From Hoylesella loescheii (GTDB lineage: Bacteria; Bacteroidota; Bacteroidia; Bacteroidales; Bacteroidaceae): DNA of 64,000 nucleotides. The DNA lies in contig JADYUK010000002.1 of NCBI GenBank assembly GCA_021531755.1, forward strand, positions 124,001 to 188,000, in the 5' to 3' direction. Below, piece by piece: positions 63,561 to 64,000 of this stretch. Under the pieces are notes generated by a model. The model was not told the origin of the DNA, did not search any database, and saw nothing but the letters and a program-made list of their open reading frames with translations. The position numbers and the translations under genes were made by a program. The number at the start of each line of letters is the position of its first letter. The stretch's first letter is position 1.

Positions 63561-64000
63561 ATGTCAAAAATAGATCTTATTTCAAATGATTGGATCGAGC
63601 TCGTCTTTGCCGGTCGTAATCATGCCTATGGTGCTTATCAGTTGCGTAAGTCAACCGGAAAACGTAACCTCTGGTCTATGGTTTTCGTCGCTGCTGTCGC
63701 AGCATTAGCATACGTAGGTCTCGCAGCATATAACACATATCAGGAACAGCAGAAAGCTCGCTTCGAGGCTGAGATGGAAGCTTCACTCCTCGAACAGAAG
63801 AAAGAAGCTAAGGTCGAGAAGAAGACCGAGGCTCCTAAGATAGAGGTCCAGAAGGTAGAGAAGGTTAAGTCTTCTATCGCCTTCACACCTCCTGTAATCA
63901 AGAAAGACTCCGAGGTTAAGCCTGAGGAGGAAATGAAGACACAGGACGAGCTCAATGAGAACAAGACTGCCATCGGCGCCTTCGACGTGAAGGGTAACGA
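63561..64000 (+). CDS. tonB: TonB-family energy transducer, 5' part
   Basis: The first 146 codons are visible; the gene runs beyond the window. The start MSKIDLISNDWIELVFAGRN, with HAYGAYQLRK after it, is the usual Bacteroidetes TonB opening. A membrane helix (about 42-60, WSMVFVAAVAALAYVGLAAY) and a Glu/Lys/Pro-rich periplasmic spacer (from about 62) follow. The C-terminal receptor-binding domain is not in view. It follows the second exbD after 42 bases. Confidence 0.92.
   Translation, partial: MSKIDLISNDWIELVFAGRNHAYGAYQLRKSTGKRNLWSMVFVAAVAALAYVGLAAYNTYQEQQKARFEAEMEASLLEQKKEAKVEKKTEAPKIEVQKVEKVKSSIAFTPPVIKKDSEVKPEEEMKTQDELNENKTAIGAFDVKGN

Overview
The window looks like chromosomal DNA of a member of the Bacteroidales, most likely a Prevotellaceae-like gut commensal. 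The evidence is repeated TAnnTTTG -7 promoter boxes, several with a TTTG -33 box 19-20 bases upstream; TonB-dependent outer-membrane proteins; DUF3316, GH43 and UPF0210 proteins; a single-chain glycyl-tRNA synthetase; and almost no Shine-Dalgarno sites. No rRNA, CRISPR array or prophage is present. Most of the sequence is GC-rich housekeeping DNA. Three AT-richer patches (about 1-6450, 28500-30020 and 54589-56501) carry mobile or defence-type genes.

Region by region: 1-6450 holds the end of an unrecognised gene, a broken IS1380-type transposase, an outer-membrane beta-barrel protein next to a membrane-bound winged-helix regulator, an AAA/PD-(D/E)XK protein and a small conserved protein. From 6450 to 7190 the DNA is non-coding and full of repeats. 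From 7193 to 18558 come a GNAT protein, topoisomerase IV/gyrase subunit A with a DUF3316 partner, an S41 peptidase lipoprotein, a NatAB-like ABC exporter, an FKBP isomerase lipoprotein and glyS. From 18861 to 26977 lie comEC with an overlapping unknown gene, then B12-dependent metH and metF separated by a seven-copy 43-bp repeat array. From 27215 to 30020 are a HIT protein, a strongly structured non-coding stretch, an Abi_2/HEPN defence gene, and remnants of another gene and of a group II intron.

From 30089 to 47432 are a four-module sulfur-transfer enzyme (CoA-disulfide reductase, rhodanese, TusA, DsrE), the UPF0210-ACT pair, recA, a leaderless hypothetical gene, L-serine dehydratase, a GH43 enzyme, tRNA-Leu, a metallophosphatase paired with a TonB-dependent receptor, a stand-alone PTS-EIIC-like membrane protein and aspartate-semialdehyde dehydrogenase. 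From 47538 to 54295 dxs, trkA, trkH and a PepC-like peptidase lie on the minus strand. A complete IS1595-type element (54589-56501) with 8-bp target duplications and a passenger gene follows. The right end has tRNA-Met, an LptF/LptG permease, an aspartate aminotransferase and the exbB-exbD-exbD-tonB cluster that energises outer-membrane transport; tonB runs off the window.

Functional links: MetF makes the methyltetrahydrofolate used by MetH. TrkA gates TrkH. ExbB/ExbD/TonB would power the receptor at 41928-44732. The phosphatase beside that receptor suggests phosphate-ester scavenging. The most unusual non-coding features are tandem repeat arrays of 11, 21, 22, 22, 23, 43 and 49 bp, several lying at gene 3' ends; a set of long nested hairpins between genes; and a multi-helix RNA candidate at 27845-28091.
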